Of a stretch of 64,000 bases of DNA, positions 1-9,124 are shown in pieces. Where the stretch lies: assembly GCF_963675635.1 (NCBI RefSeq), contig NZ_OY776488.1:1525501-1589500 (forward strand). The letters run 5' to 3'. The stretch comes from an uncultured Pseudodesulfovibrio sp. Lineage in GTDB: Bacteria; Desulfobacterota; Desulfovibrionia; Desulfovibrionales; Desulfovibrionaceae. The notes under the pieces are model-generated. The model was not told the DNA's origin. It ran no database searches and saw only the letters and a program-made list of their open reading frames with translations. Numbering within the stretch: position 1 is the stretch's first letter; every line of letters begins with the position of its first letter. Made by a program: the position numbers and the translations under genes.

Positions 1-51
1 CTTACCGCAAACCGCAGCGCATGTCATCAATCGACAGGGTATGAAAACAAA

Positions 52-579
52 TTAATACCTAATTTTCTCCATGGCATCGTCCACCAACTCTTCCGGCAAC
101 CGGACACCCTGCATAATGAAATGAAGCACACTGTAAAACATCGGCTCCATCACGGCCAGACGTGCGGACATCGCACGCCACAGGGCTTCCCTGTCTTCTA
201 CGCCGTCCCTTTCCGCAACCCGCTCCGACAAGACTCTGGAGTCAACCATAAGGTAGAAAACCTTACCGGCCCCGTGAATAAGCGATTGGACCTCGGCGAC
301 TTCAACCAATCCATCATCAAGCACTATAACACTCGGTCCTGCGCCCAGAACATGCACAGCACCATCTGCATCCTTCGGGATCACAACATCCAGCCCGGTC
401 TTTTCACCCAAAAGACCTGCCAATGCATTTTTACCTGAACCGGACAACCCTATCAGGATGATATTGCCGGTGTTCCGCCACGCATCGGCGTAGTCTTCAC
501 GTTTTTCGCCCTTCCCAAAAAGTTTGCTGGCATTGGCATCCTGCACATCATATTGTTCATTAATAAGATATTTCGTCAT
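52..579 (-). CDS. Degenerate shikimate-kinase-like P-loop protein
   Basis: Predicted cytosolic protein of 175 residues. A P-loop at residues 44-51 (GLSGSGKN) and the order of later segments resemble shikimate kinase: a beta strand ending in VIVLDDG where kinases have a GGG loop, a strand near residue 107 (VFYLMVD), then LSERVAER and a C-terminal helix. However, the P-loop Ser/Thr after the Lys is Asn, the GGG is replaced by DDG, and only about 30 residues separate the P-loop from the VIVLDDG strand, where true kinases have about 60 including the shikimate-binding segment. It also has a 35-residue N-terminal extension. The start at 579 is preferred over 585 because AAGGG lies 6 bases before it. 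Catalysis of shikimate phosphorylation is doubtful; a nucleotide-binding or regulatory role is inference. It is divergent from the phospholipase-like gene. Confidence 0.75.
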   Translation of the reverse strand: MTKYLINEQYDVQDANASKLFGKGEKREDYADAWRNTGNIILIGLSGSGKNALAGLLGEKTGLDVVIPKDADGAVHVLGAGPSVIVLDDGLVEVAEVQSLIHGAGKVFYLMVDSRVLSERVAERDGVEDREALWRAMSARLAVMEPMFYSVLHFIMQGVRLPEELVDDAMEKIRY

Positions 580-667
580 ATTCATCCCTTGATTTTCATG
601 AAGTTTTCTTTGCCCTGCGGACAGTATCAAGTAGGGTGTCGAAAAGGCAAACCGAAAACAATACCAT

Positions 668-1654
668 ATGCCAAAAGAACTAATACACTTTAAAACGGCT
701 CTGACGACTGGGGACGCACTGTCCGGCACACGGTTTTCTTCCTGTCTGGACAGCCAGCCACATGGCCTGCTGCTGGGGTCTGTCATGCACGACGCCCTGT
801 TCTACGGCATCAACAAAAATGCCGGCCCGTTGGATAGACTAGCTCACAAGCTTCATGGTGTTGACGGTCAGGACACATTTACCCTGCTCAGACTCCAGGC
901 AGAACATGCGTCTACACTATCAGACAACAATCTTGCGACAGCGCTCTTCATAGGCATGGTTTCCCATCTGTATGCAGACGTATCCATGCATCCCATGGTC
1001 TGGCACCTTTCCGGCAACTACTTTGCCCCGGACAAAAAAGCCAAATCACAGGCCAGACAACGTCACCGCGCTCTGGAGTCACTCATGGACATGGTAATTT
1101 GTCCGGATATGATCGGTCGCCCACTTTTCTCCATCAAACGACTCCTTCGCCATGTCGGAGACAATCTTTACAAGGCTCTTCCCATGAAACGTTTGGCTGA
1201 GCTGGCCGACATTTCCCACGATGAACTCATCATAGGACTGCGCCACGCCTTCAGCGTCTTCGCAGCATTACAGGGACTCTACCCTAACAAAACACTTTCC
1301 CGAGTTCTTTTCGCCGCCGCGCCGTTTCTCCCTCGACAGACAGCAGAAATCATAACCCTCTTCTATGCGCCGCAACTCATGAAACAAGCAGAAACCATCC
1401 GGGGGCCGATCCAATTTCGCCACCCTGTCACAGGCATAGCCCTGAGCAAATCCATAGAGACGATGATTCATGAAGCCGCCACAGAAGCGAGCTTTTTCTG
1501 TCGATCCTTGGAAGATGTCGTTTTTCTCGGCAAACCCCTCCCTCAAAAAGGAATCGGTCCGTCTCTGGATTCTGGCGAGCCAGGCACACCGGCAGACCGC
1601 ATGCTTCACTTTGCTAATCCGCCGTTTCCAAAACTTCTCCAGTTGTTTCGGTGA
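668..1654 (+). CDS. Zinc-dependent phospholipase C-like protein
   Basis: Protein of 328 residues. The N-terminal half looks like the zinc-dependent phospholipase C / S1-P1 nuclease fold family: His-rich segments with early His (residue 7), HGLLLGSVMHDALFY near 32-46 and a core motif MVSHLYADVSMHPM near residues 97-110 that supplies the spaced His and Asp expected of zinc ligands. No signal peptide is seen, so it is probably cytosolic. The real substrate is unknown; members annotated only as family proteins are common in Desulfovibrio. No good ribosome binding site precedes the ATG. Its likely alternative is a general metal-dependent hydrolase. Confidence 0.7.
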   Translation: MPKELIHFKTALTTGDALSGTRFSSCLDSQPHGLLLGSVMHDALFYGINKNAGPLDRLAHKLHGVDGQDTFTLLRLQAEHASTLSDNNLATALFIGMVSHLYADVSMHPMVWHLSGNYFAPDKKAKSQARQRHRALESLMDMVICPDMIGRPLFSIKRLLRHVGDNLYKALPMKRLAELADISHDELIIGLRHAFSVFAALQGLYPNKTLSRVLFAAAPFLPRQTAEIITLFYAPQLMKQAETIRGPIQFRHPVTGIALSKSIETMIHEAATEASFFCRSLEDVVFLGKPLPQKGIGPSLDSGEPGTPADRMLHFANPPFPKLLQLFR

Positions 1655-1723
1655 ACAGGTTGCCCTGACACCATAAATAACATATTCTTTTTTAATCATT
1701 TCCACATTCATCAAGGAGACAGC

Positions 1724-2503
1724 ATGAAGAAATTCATATTCATCGGCATCGGCGTCGTTGCCGCAGCCATTATCGCAGCAGTCATTCTCATCGTTCTCAA
1801 TCTCGGCGATATCATCAAGGTCGCCGTTGAAAAATACGGACCGCCCATTACTCAAACCGAAGTCAAACTCGGTTCAGCAGACATTTCCGTTTTGTCCGGT
1901 TCCGGCTCCCTCTCTGATTTCCTCTTGGGCAATCCCAAGGGATTTTCCATGCCCAGTGCTGTGGAATGCGACACCATCCGTGTATCGGTCGTAACCGACT
2001 CCCTGACCACAGACCGAATCATCATCGAAGAAATTTTCGTGGACGGCCCTATCATCAGCTATGAGAAGAAAGGCAACACCGACAACTTTAAGACCATCGT
2101 CAACAATATCCAAAAGACCGTTGCCGGAGAGCAGAAGCAGGAACAGAAAGCGGAAGCCCAGCCCACTGAAACCGGGGCTGAAAAGAAGATTCAGATCAAC
2201 AATTTCATTGTCAAAAATGGTCGCATCAACCTCGGAGGCACTATGCTGAACGCTTTTGGCGATCAATCCATGGGCATTAACCTCCCCGACATCCACCTCA
2301 AGGACATCGGCAAGGAAAAGGACACCACCCCGGCTGAAGCGTTTGCCATGATCCTGAGTGAAATGACCGGCGACATCACCGGCACTGTCTCTCAAGTCGG
2401 CAAGCAGCTTCAAAAAGAACTGGGAAAAGCCGTTGAAGGCGTAACCAAAGGCGCAGGTTCTGCCGGAGACGCCATCAAGGGGCTGTTCGGCTCCGACAAC
2501 TAG
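1724..2503 (+). CDS. AsmA-like membrane-anchored periplasmic protein
   Basis: Protein of 259 residues with an N-terminal membrane anchor (residues 4-26, rich in Ile, Val and Ala) and a periplasmic remainder. The body resembles AsmA/DUF748-type proteins: a beta-rich stretch ([17 protein letters not shown]) and a later [17 protein letters not shown] segment, both typical of AsmA repeat strands, separated by a Lys/Glu/Gln-rich linker near residues 135-152. The C-terminal 60 residues are amphipathic with GXX-A spacing. AGGAG before the ATG is a good ribosome binding site. A role in envelope lipid transport or outer membrane assembly is inferred from the family only. It is followed by a strong terminator. 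Confidence 0.6.
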   Translation: MKKFIFIGIGVVAAAIIAAVILIVLNLGDIIKVAVEKYGPPITQTEVKLGSADISVLSGSGSLSDFLLGNPKGFSMPSAVECDTIRVSVVTDSLTTDRIIIEEIFVDGPIISYEKKGNTDNFKTIVNNIQKTVAGEQKQEQKAEAQPTETGAEKKIQINNFIVKNGRINLGGTMLNAFGDQSMGINLPDIHLKDIGKEKDTTPAEAFAMILSEMTGDITGTVSQVGKQLQKELGKAVEGVTKGAGSAGDAIKGLFGSDN

Positions 2504-2516
2504 ACACTCACCATGC

Positions 2517-2546
2517 GGCCCCGCCACCCACGGCGGGGCCTTCTTA
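2517..2546 (+). terminator. Rho-independent terminator after the AsmA-like gene
   Basis: Perfect 9-bp stem GGCCCCGCC / GGCGGGGCC with a 6-base loop, followed by TTCTTAT. It ends the transcript of the AsmA-like gene 14 bases past its stop. Confidence 0.85.
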
Positions 2547-2601
2547 TATATGTATAAGACGCCTTGCCTGTGCGCCCACATTTGACGTACATGAAAAACC
2601 C

Positions 2602-4275
2602 ATGACCCGAACTCCTTACACAGCCGAAGCCCTGACTACTGACGGCAAACTGACCGACATCCGTATCCACAGACAGGATAAGACCTGGCACATGTGGGGC
2701 CGCAAAGGCTTGGAGCGGGAACAGACGCTTGCAGAGACGGTCCCGTCGGGCACCCTGCCAGTCCTGATCGGCTCGGGTCTGGGGTATTGCATGGAAACTT
2801 TGCACAGCAAGGGATTTCCGGTTGTCGTGGTGGACAAAGAACAGGCCATTCTCGACCTGACCAGATCCATCCCGCATCACGGCACGATTCTTTCAATACA
2901 TGACGACGATCCGGCCAAAGCTTTTCAACGTATTGCGGACTGGCAAACCCAACACGGCGGCTACCCTCTCCACCTAGTGATCCACCCGCTGTATCCCCGA
3001 CTGGACAGAGAGTATTACGGCCCGATCATTGAAGCCGTGAAATCCTCCGGCACCGTCGATTTCTGGAGTCGTGCACACTATCCCAAATTCCAATCTACCC
3101 GTCCGCGTGTGCTCTTTTTCGACTCCGGTTATTTTCTGTGCCGAGAGATTCTCGCGGCCTTTGACCGTCTTGAAATTGAATATCGCACCATTCCCCTCGA
3201 CAACAGGGAAACCGGCGACCAGTCGTTCATCGAATCCATTCTGAAATCGGTCATCGACTACAAACCGGATCTGGTCCTGACCGTCAACCACTTCGGACTT
3301 GACCGAGAAGGCAAACTGGCCGAACTGCTAGCTGATCTCAACCTGCCACTGGCTTCCTGGTTCGTAGACAATCCACATCTCATTCTCTTCGACTACGCTC
3401 ACCCCGGCAGTGACAACACAGTTATTTTCTCCTTTGACGCGGGGAGCATTGAAACGGTCCGAGACAAGGGTTTCCCTCATGTTCACTACCTGCCCTTGGC
3501 AACAGACCCAGCGAAATTCATGCCCGGGGGAATAGTCAAAACACCGGCTCAATGGCATGCTGACGTTTCATTCGTGGGCAACTCCATGGTCCGCCCTGTG
3601 GCCGACTGCCTGGAACAGGCAAACCTGCCTGCGTATTTCGCTGCGGATTATAAAAACGTGGCCCGGCACTTTGGCGAATCAGACGAAAAACTGATCTCGA
3701 ATTTCTTAAAAAAATACCATTTGGACTGGCACAAGACAATCGCAGCCTTGCCCACCAAAGAGAACAGACTTGCCAGTGAATCCCTGCTCACCTGGGAGGC
3801 GACCCGGCAATACAGACTCGATTGCATCAGACAGATCCTCCCCTATACGCCATTGATCGTCGGCGATGCAGGCTGGGACACGATTCTCCCACAGGGAATT
3901 ACTATCCGACGGCTGGAACGATTGGACTACTATGAGGATCTCCCACGATTCTACCAGGTCTCCAAAATCAATTTCAACTGCACCAGTCACCAGATGCCGG
4001 GAGCCGTTAACCAGCGCGTTTTTGACGTACCGGCCTGCAACGGCTTTCTCATCACGGACCATCGCGAACAAATGGAAGACCTGTTTGATCTCGACACCGA
4101 AGCCGTAGTGTACCGACACCCGGAAGAAATTCCATACCTCATCGACCACTTTCTCGCAGACCCAAAAAAAAGATCACTCATAGCGACAGCAGCCAGAAAA
4201 CGAATACTGGCAGCACACACCTATGAAATCCGCTTGACTCGTCTTCTGGAAACCATGCGAAACACCTTCGGCTAA
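2602..4275 (+). CDS. CgeB-type glycosyltransferase with Maf-like N-terminal domain
   Basis: Protein of 557 residues. Residues 50-85 contain a Rossmann-like strand and glycine loop ([15 protein letters not shown], then VVVVDKE), as in motility-associated Maf proteins. From about residue 165 the sequence fits the CgeB/DUF3880 family of GT-B glycosyltransferases (VLFFDSG, then [17 protein letters not shown], then [10 protein letters not shown]), and the C-terminal third looks like a GT1-type nucleotide-sugar domain ([33 protein letters not shown]). It is probably cytosolic. Its place immediately upstream of flagellin suggests flagellin glycosylation, which is inference. No second gene lies between it and the flagellin promoter. 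Confidence 0.75.
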   Translation: MTRTPYTAEALTTDGKLTDIRIHRQDKTWHMWGRKGLEREQTLAETVPSGTLPVLIGSGLGYCMETLHSKGFPVVVVDKEQAILDLTRSIPHHGTILSIHDDDPAKAFQRIADWQTQHGGYPLHLVIHPLYPRLDREYYGPIIEAVKSSGTVDFWSRAHYPKFQSTRPRVLFFDSGYFLCREILAAFDRLEIEYRTIPLDNRETGDQSFIESILKSVIDYKPDLVLTVNHFGLDREGKLAELLADLNLPLASWFVDNPHLILFDYAHPGSDNTVIFSFDAGSIETVRDKGFPHVHYLPLATDPAKFMPGGIVKTPAQWHADVSFVGNSMVRPVADCLEQANLPAYFAADYKNVARHFGESDEKLISNFLKKYHLDWHKTIAALPTKENRLASESLLTWEATRQYRLDCIRQILPYTPLIVGDAGWDTILPQGITIRRLERLDYYEDLPRFYQVSKINFNCTSHQMPGAVNQRVFDVPACNGFLITDHREQMEDLFDLDTEAVVYRHPEEIPYLIDHFLADPKKRSLIATAARKRILAAHTYEIRLTRLLETMRNTFG

Positions 4276-4572
4276 GACATTCTCAAGACGCTGTTTTTAA
4301 TCGCTTTTTATCAACATCACGCAACAACCAGTCATACTCTGGCAATTCGTCGCGTCCAATCGTTTGCAAACCTTATGGTTTATTTCCTCATAAAGAGTTT
4401 TTTATTCAGCCATTTCCCTGACTTTGATTGCAAAAAAAACGTTCATCGCCCCTAAAGTTTTTCCGTACCCAGACGATGAGTAGAGCAACAAACGAATGGT
4501 TTGCCCGGTAAAAACTCAACCGCCGGGTTTCAACCTAGGCATGGAAGCCGAAACAATTTCAAGGAGGAAATT
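4276..4572 (+). promoter_or_regulatory. Flagellin upstream region and 5' leader
   Basis: 297 bases without a gene. It is AT-rich in its first two thirds with several T and A runs, carries the sigma-28 promoter listed separately, and gives a leader of about 85 bases. The leader has a short imperfect hairpin (AACC / GGTT around 4519-4530), GGA triplets at about 4543 and in the Shine-Dalgarno AAGGAGGA at 4561-4568. GGA in the ribosome binding site would allow CsrA control, which is speculation. Nothing else is recognised. Confidence 0.5.
4453..4479 (+). promoter_or_regulatory. Sigma-28 (FliA) promoter of flagellin
   Basis: TAAAGTTT at 4453-4460, an 11-base spacer, then GACGATGA at 4472-4479. 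The bacterial flagellar sigma-28 consensus is TAAAGTTT, 11 bases, GCCGATAA; the -35 matches 8 of 8 and the -10 matches 6 of 8 with exact spacing. It places transcription start about 85-90 bases before the flagellin ATG. Confidence 0.85.
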
Positions 4573-5445
4573 ATGTCTCTCGTAATTAACCACAACATGA
4601 TGGCAATGAATGCATCCCGCAACCTGGGCCAGTCCTACAGCGCCCTGGAAACATCAACTCGTCGCCTGTCTTCCGGACTTCGTGTCGGTACAGCTTCTGA
4701 TGATGCTGCCGGCTTGGCAGTTCGCGAATTGATGCGCGCAGACATTCAGTCTCTGCATCAGGGCGTTCGTAACGCAAACGATGCCATCTCCCTCATTCAG
4801 ACCGCTGATGGCGCCCTCGGCGTTATCGATGAAAAGCTGATCCGTATGAAGGAACTGGCCATGCAGGCCTCCACGGGTACCTACAACTCTGACCAGCGTT
4901 TGATCATCGACTCCGAGTATCAGGCCATGGCTTCAGAAATCACCCGTATCGCCAACTCCACTGACTTCAACGGCATTTACCTGCTCAACGGTAACCTTTC
5001 CGGCGCCCACTCCGGTTCCGGTCTCCAGTCCTCCGGCAAGCTGAAGGTTCACTTCGGTACTGGTAACGACTGCGCAGAGGATTACTACTACGTTGAGATC
5101 AGCAGCTCCACCGCCTCTTCTCTGGGTGTTGGTCTTGCTGCAAGCAACTCCATTTCAACCCAGGCTTTGGCCCAGGCCTCTCTGGAAACTCTGAACAACG
5201 CGATCATTTCCAAGGATAAGATCCGCGCCAACCTCGGTTCCCTGCAGAACAGGCTTGAAAACACCGTGACCGTTCTGGAAATCCAGGCCGAGAACGTACA
5301 GGCTGCTGAATCCCGCATCTCCGACGTCGACGTCGCAACCGAGATGACCGAATTCGTCCGCAACCAGATCAAGACCCAGGCCGCAGTTTCCATGCTGGCC
5401 CAGGCCAACTCCATGCCGAGAATGGCTCTGTCCCTCATCGGCTAG
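4573..5445 (+). CDS. fliC: Flagellin
   Basis: Filament subunit of 290 residues. The N-terminal D0/D1 region has the classic pattern (SLVINHNMMAMNASRNL, then LSSGLRVGTASDDAAGLAV, then GVRNANDAISLIQTADGAL), and the C-terminal D1/D0 region is equally typical (RISDVDVATEMTEFVRNQI, ending MLAQANSMPRMALSLIG). The central part is short, so the surface D2/D3 domains are small or missing. The start at 4573 is chosen because AAGGAGGA precedes it and because flagellins begin at this motif; an upstream in-frame ATG would add 24 unrelated residues. It is exported by the flagellar type III system. The gene has its own sigma-28 promoter and a strong terminator. Confidence 0.97.
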   Translation: MSLVINHNMMAMNASRNLGQSYSALETSTRRLSSGLRVGTASDDAAGLAVRELMRADIQSLHQGVRNANDAISLIQTADGALGVIDEKLIRMKELAMQASTGTYNSDQRLIIDSEYQAMASEITRIANSTDFNGIYLLNGNLSGAHSGSGLQSSGKLKVHFGTGNDCAEDYYYVEISSSTASSLGVGLAASNSISTQALAQASLETLNNAIISKDKIRANLGSLQNRLENTVTVLEIQAENVQAAESRISDVDVATEMTEFVRNQIKTQAAVSMLAQANSMPRMALSLIG

Positions 5446-5477
5446 TCGTAAAGCAAACAGCTTTACAGTGAGTATCC

Positions 5478-5512
5478 GGGCCGAACTCCATCAGGGGTTC
5501 GGCCCTTTGTGT
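5478..5512 (+). terminator. Terminator after flagellin
   Basis: Stem GGGCCGAACTCC / GGGGTTCGGCCC (12 pairs, one G-T wobble), 4-base loop, then TTTGTGTT. It separates fliC from the fliD transcript. Confidence 0.85.
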
Positions 5513-5536
5513 TCAACGGCAAGAGGCCCTGCTCTG

Positions 5537-5552
5537 TGGCACCAGGATTGCA
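5537..5552 (+). promoter_or_regulatory. Sigma-54 promoter of fliD-fliS
   Basis: TGGCAC at 5537-5542, 5 bases, TTGCA at 5548-5552. This is a full match to the sigma-54 -24/-12 elements with the GG and GC doublets 10 bases apart. It lies 55 bases before the fliD start, so fliD-fliS is predicted to be a middle-class flagellar operon needing an enhancer-binding protein. Confidence 0.85.
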
Positions 5553-5606
5553 AGTATAAAAGCAACCTAATGTAATGGGAAAAATATTCCGATTAAGGAA
5601 ATAGCC

Positions 5607-7334
5607 ATGGCAGAAAATTCATACACATCCGGCGCAATCAATTTTGCCGGCCTGGGAAACGGGACAGACTTCAACAAACTCATCGACGGCCTCGTCGATG
5701 TGGAAAAGAAACGCGTCACCCGTCTGGAGACGTGGAAAACGTCTTGGGAAACCAAAAACGAGCAGTTCAAAAGCCTGAACACCCAGATGCTGACCCTCAA
5801 GTCAACACTTGAAGGCTTCGATTCGGTCAATGAATTCATGCAGCGTAGTGTGACGAGTACGAATACAGATCTTTTGACAGCTTCAGCAACAAGTGACGCT
5901 ATCGAATCAACGCACTCGTTAACAGTGTATAGTCTTGCCAAAAACGACATGCATATCACTGCTTCGGGCACCAGTGAATTAAGTACTTCGATTTTTGCTT
6001 CCTCGTCATCATTCACTTTTTCATATAATGGTGAGAACTTTACCATTGACAACATTGCCGCAGGAACCACCTTGGAAGGCTTTGTCAACATCATCAACAA
6101 TCATCCTGAATCACGGGATAAAATTCAGGCATCAACAATTTTCGATGGGACAAGTCACCATTTGCAACTCGCCGGGCTCAATCAGGGAGACGCTTATGAT
6201 CTCTTTATTTCCAACACCGGGAGCATGATTTTTCAGGCGTCAGACTTCGCCCAGACACAAGAAGCCGAAGATTGCAAAATTCGCGTCGACGGTCTGCTCA
6301 TCTCTCGTGAATCCAACATCATTGACGATGCCATTCCGGGTTTGAAACTTGACCTCAAAAATGCGGACCCGCTGGAAACTATCCAGATTACTGTCAACAC
6401 AGACAAGCAGGCGATGCAAGACGCCGTCACTAAGTTCGTGGAAGCGATCAACATGGTTCGTGCCAACATCATCGCCATCACGAAGGTCGATGAAACCAAA
6501 GGGACAACCAGCACGGGAGGAGAATCTCTTGTCGACCCCAAAGACACTAAGGGATCAATTCTCACCGGCAACTATGGCATTGATATCATTTCACAGAATC
6601 TCAAGAATATTACAGCCGAAATGGGACTTGGATTCGCTCCCTGGGATGAAGACACACTGACCGGCGACAAATTCTCTGCACTATCACAGCTCGGCATTCT
6701 TACGGATGCAGAACAGGGATCTCCGACATATGGTCTGCTGAAAATCGATTATGACGTGCTCTCCAAGGCCCTTGATGACGACCCCACAGCTGTTGCAAAA
6801 TTATTTTCATCAAAAAGCGATGGCAAAAGTCAATCACCTGACTTCACTTTCAAATCATTGATTGACGGGACAACCAAAGCCGGATTCTACGATATTGAAA
6901 TAGTCAGTGACGGAACACAAATCACCAGTGCCACTATCAATGGCGAACCGGCATCTGTTTCCGGCTGGGAAATCACTGGTAGCTCAGGTGATGCCCTTGG
7001 TATGGCCATTCGTCTGGACAATACGGGCGCCGGAACCCACTCCGGAAAAGTCGCTATTCAAAAAGGCAAAGCCGGCGAATTAATTGATGAACTGACGAGC
7101 CTGACCAAACCGTACAACGAATTTACATATGAAGGCGGGCCGCTGGCGGTCTTGCAGAACAACTACAATGACATCATGAGTTCCATTGATGACAAGATCG
7201 CTTATGAGAACGCCCGAATCAGCAAAATGGAAGTAAACATGCGTCTCAAATTTTCTCGTCTGGACGCACTGCTCGGACAATACAGCCTCAAGCAGGGGCA
7301 GTTGAGTTCAGCAATCCAACAGCTTGGCAACTAG
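5607..7334 (+). CDS. fliD: Flagellar filament cap protein FliD
   Basis: Protein of 575 residues that caps the growing filament and guides flagellin polymerisation. The N-terminal FliD_N segment (INFAGLGNGTDFNKLIDGLVDVEKKRV) is followed by a heptad-like helical region to about residue 90. The central part is beta-rich with Ser/Thr repeats and the C-terminal 100 residues return to a long helix (VLQNNYNDIMSSIDDKIAYENARISKME) ending in QLSSAIQQLG, as in FliD_C. Length is within the usual range. AAGGAA lies 6 bases before the ATG. It is 12 bases upstream of fliS and shares its sigma-54 promoter. Confidence 0.95.
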   Translation: MAENSYTSGAINFAGLGNGTDFNKLIDGLVDVEKKRVTRLETWKTSWETKNEQFKSLNTQMLTLKSTLEGFDSVNEFMQRSVTSTNTDLLTASATSDAIESTHSLTVYSLAKNDMHITASGTSELSTSIFASSSSFTFSYNGENFTIDNIAAGTTLEGFVNIINNHPESRDKIQASTIFDGTSHHLQLAGLNQGDAYDLFISNTGSMIFQASDFAQTQEAEDCKIRVDGLLISRESNIIDDAIPGLKLDLKNADPLETIQITVNTDKQAMQDAVTKFVEAINMVRANIIAITKVDETKGTTSTGGESLVDPKDTKGSILTGNYGIDIISQNLKNITAEMGLGFAPWDEDTLTGDKFSALSQLGILTDAEQGSPTYGLLKIDYDVLSKALDDDPTAVAKLFSSKSDGKSQSPDFTFKSLIDGTTKAGFYDIEIVSDGTQITSATINGEPASVSGWEITGSSGDALGMAIRLDNTGAGTHSGKVAIQKGKAGELIDELTSLTKPYNEFTYEGGPLAVLQNNYNDIMSSIDDKIAYENARISKMEVNMRLKFSRLDALLGQYSLKQGQLSSAIQQLGN

Positions 7335-7346
7335 GAGGATATATAG

Positions 7347-7961
7347 ATGGCTAACCCAGCGAAAGCATATCTCGCAACACAGATTGAAACCACGACTCAG
7401 GGTGATCTGCTCCTCATGCTCTATGAGGCAGCAATCAAGTTTCTGAAGCGAGCCAAGGTGGAAATCGACAAGAAAGATTACGCCAAGAAAGGCATATACA
7501 TATCTAAAGCCATGGCTATCATCCATGAGTTGTCCGAGAGCCTGAACAAGGAAAAAGGCGGAGACATCACCCCAAAACTCGGGGCTCTCTACCATTTCTG
7601 TACCTCGCAGCTCATCAAGGCGAATATCCGCCTGGACAACAAGATGATTGATGAAGTCATCAATATTCTTGAAGGCCTGCGCTCGGCCTATGCCCAAATC
7701 ATCCCCGGATACGACGGCAAACCGACTTCAATGACCACAACAACGACTCCTTCACAGGCTCAACCTGCGCAAGCAGCTCCGTCAACCATGTCCACACAAA
7801 CACTGAAGCCCCCCGTTCCTGGAAATCAGCAGACTTCAGCAGCACCGCAGCAACCCGCTGCCAAGCCACAACCGGCGGTGCCGCCGCAGCCTCTGAAAAT
7901 GCGCTCCGCGGCAGCGGCTGCAAAATTCAGGGCAGCCAACGCCTATACCACCAATAGATAA
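7347..7961 (+). CDS. fliS: Flagellin export chaperone FliS with long C-terminal tail
   Basis: Chaperone that binds the C-terminal D0 helix of flagellin in the cytoplasm before export. Residues 1-125 fit FliS (AYLATQIETTTQGDLLLMLYEAAIKFLKRA, then IHELSESLNKEKGGDI, then LIKANIRLDNKMIDEV). A normal FliS is about 120-135 residues; this one has 204. The extra 80 residues are rich in Pro, Ala, Gln and Thr and end in a basic Ala-rich segment (KMRSAAAAAKFRAANAY). The tail looks disordered and its function is unknown. AGGAGGATATAT precedes the ATG. Confidence 0.93.
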   Translation: MANPAKAYLATQIETTTQGDLLLMLYEAAIKFLKRAKVEIDKKDYAKKGIYISKAMAIIHELSESLNKEKGGDITPKLGALYHFCTSQLIKANIRLDNKMIDEVINILEGLRSAYAQIIPGYDGKPTSMTTTTTPSQAQPAQAAPSTMSTQTLKPPVPGNQQTSAAPQQPAAKPQPAVPPQPLKMRSAAAAAKFRAANAYTTNR

Positions 7962-7965
7962 TAAA

Positions 7966-7991
7966 ACGGCCCCGCAAGGGGTCGTCTTTTT
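7966..7991 (+). terminator. Terminator after fliS
   Basis: Stem ACGGCCCC / GGGGTCGT (8 pairs, one G-T) with loop GCAA, then CTTTTT. It ends the fliD-fliS transcript, 4 bases after the fliS stop. Confidence 0.85.
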
Positions 7992-8050
7992 GCGCCCAGC
8001 CAAATCTTGGACATATTTACAACGCCGCGACCTTGTGTCACCTTTCGCCC

Positions 8051-9124
8051 ATGGTTTATTCCCCTGTTCGTGCTCTTCACGTATCCAAATCCCTGACTCT
8101 GGGTGGCACAGAAAAAGTCATGCAGCTTTTCGTTGCCAATCTGGACTCAACCCGATTCGAAGCGGCCGTGTATTGCCCGCAAGATGGAGAACGCGGTAAA
8201 CAGATTCGAGCTCATGGAATCAATACGCTTATAGGATATGATTTCCCGACTATTCTCAGCCGTTTCAATCCGCAAATAGTTCATGTTCACAGAGCCGGTT
8301 GGCCTGAGCCGGATATTCTCAAAGCCATTAAGCAGGCCGGAACCCCCGTCGTGGTAGAAACCAATGTCTTCGGGCGATATGACCCAAGCCCGTCCGCTGC
8401 CATCATAGACCGGACTCTGTTCGTTTCGGAATTTTGCCTGAAACGGTTTGCCACAACCACTGGCATCAAAACCGAATCACCTCGCTATTCTTTCATATAT
8501 AATCCGGTGGATACGGACTTCTTCGCGAAAACGGCTCGTATCAACAGAGATTTTTCCCTTCCGGCAGCCGGGCGCATATCACGGGCCGACCCTGGCAAAT
8601 GGTCGCCACTGGCCATGGACTTTCTCCCTTTGGTGGTTCGCGATATCCCGGACTTCCGATATCACATCATCGGGGCCATCCCCGAAGCTCATGAATACGT
8701 TACCGCCAACAATCTTTCTCGCAACGTTCTGTTTCATCATCCGGTACAGACAGACACCGAAATAGCTTCTTTCCTTGACAATGTCTCAGTTCTGGCCCAC
8801 GCCAACGACACCGGAGAGTCCTTCGGCCTGGTCATTGCCGAAGCCATGGCATGCGGTCTGCCAGTCATCACTCACCCGTGCGAGGGGCTCAGGGACAACG
8901 CTCAGCTTGAACTGGTTGAGCACATGACCACCGGACTCGTGGCACGCAACGCCGAAGAATATGCCAACGCACTCAAGTACATTTTCTCCCATCCGGACGA
9001 TGCACGGCGAATGGGGCTGGTCGGGCAGAAAAAAGCCGCCCGTCTCTATCGCGCACAAACGGTCACCCGTCAGCTTGAAACCGTGTATCAAGAACTTCTC
9101 CACCGCAAAGGACTTACCGCATGA
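8051..9124 (+). CDS. GT4-family glycosyltransferase
   Basis: GT-B glycosyltransferase of about 357 residues, probably cytosolic or peripheral to the inner membrane. N-terminal motif VSKSLTLGGTEKVMQLFV (the glycine-rich acceptor loop) and C-terminal ESFGLVIAEAMACGLPVI, carrying the E-x7-E pattern of GT4 enzymes, are clear. The upstream TTG at 8033 would add six residues; the ATG at 8051 is preferred, although neither has a good ribosome binding site. It overlaps the next glycosyltransferase by four bases, so the two are co-translated. Donor and acceptor are unknown; the position suggests surface or flagellin glycans. Confidence 0.85.
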   Translation: MVYSPVRALHVSKSLTLGGTEKVMQLFVANLDSTRFEAAVYCPQDGERGKQIRAHGINTLIGYDFPTILSRFNPQIVHVHRAGWPEPDILKAIKQAGTPVVVETNVFGRYDPSPSAAIIDRTLFVSEFCLKRFATTTGIKTESPRYSFIYNPVDTDFFAKTARINRDFSLPAAGRISRADPGKWSPLAMDFLPLVVRDIPDFRYHIIGAIPEAHEYVTANNLSRNVLFHHPVQTDTEIASFLDNVSVLAHANDTGESFGLVIAEAMACGLPVITHPCEGLRDNAQLELVEHMTTGLVARNAEEYANALKYIFSHPDDARRMGLVGQKKAARLYRAQTVTRQLETVYQELLHRKGLTA

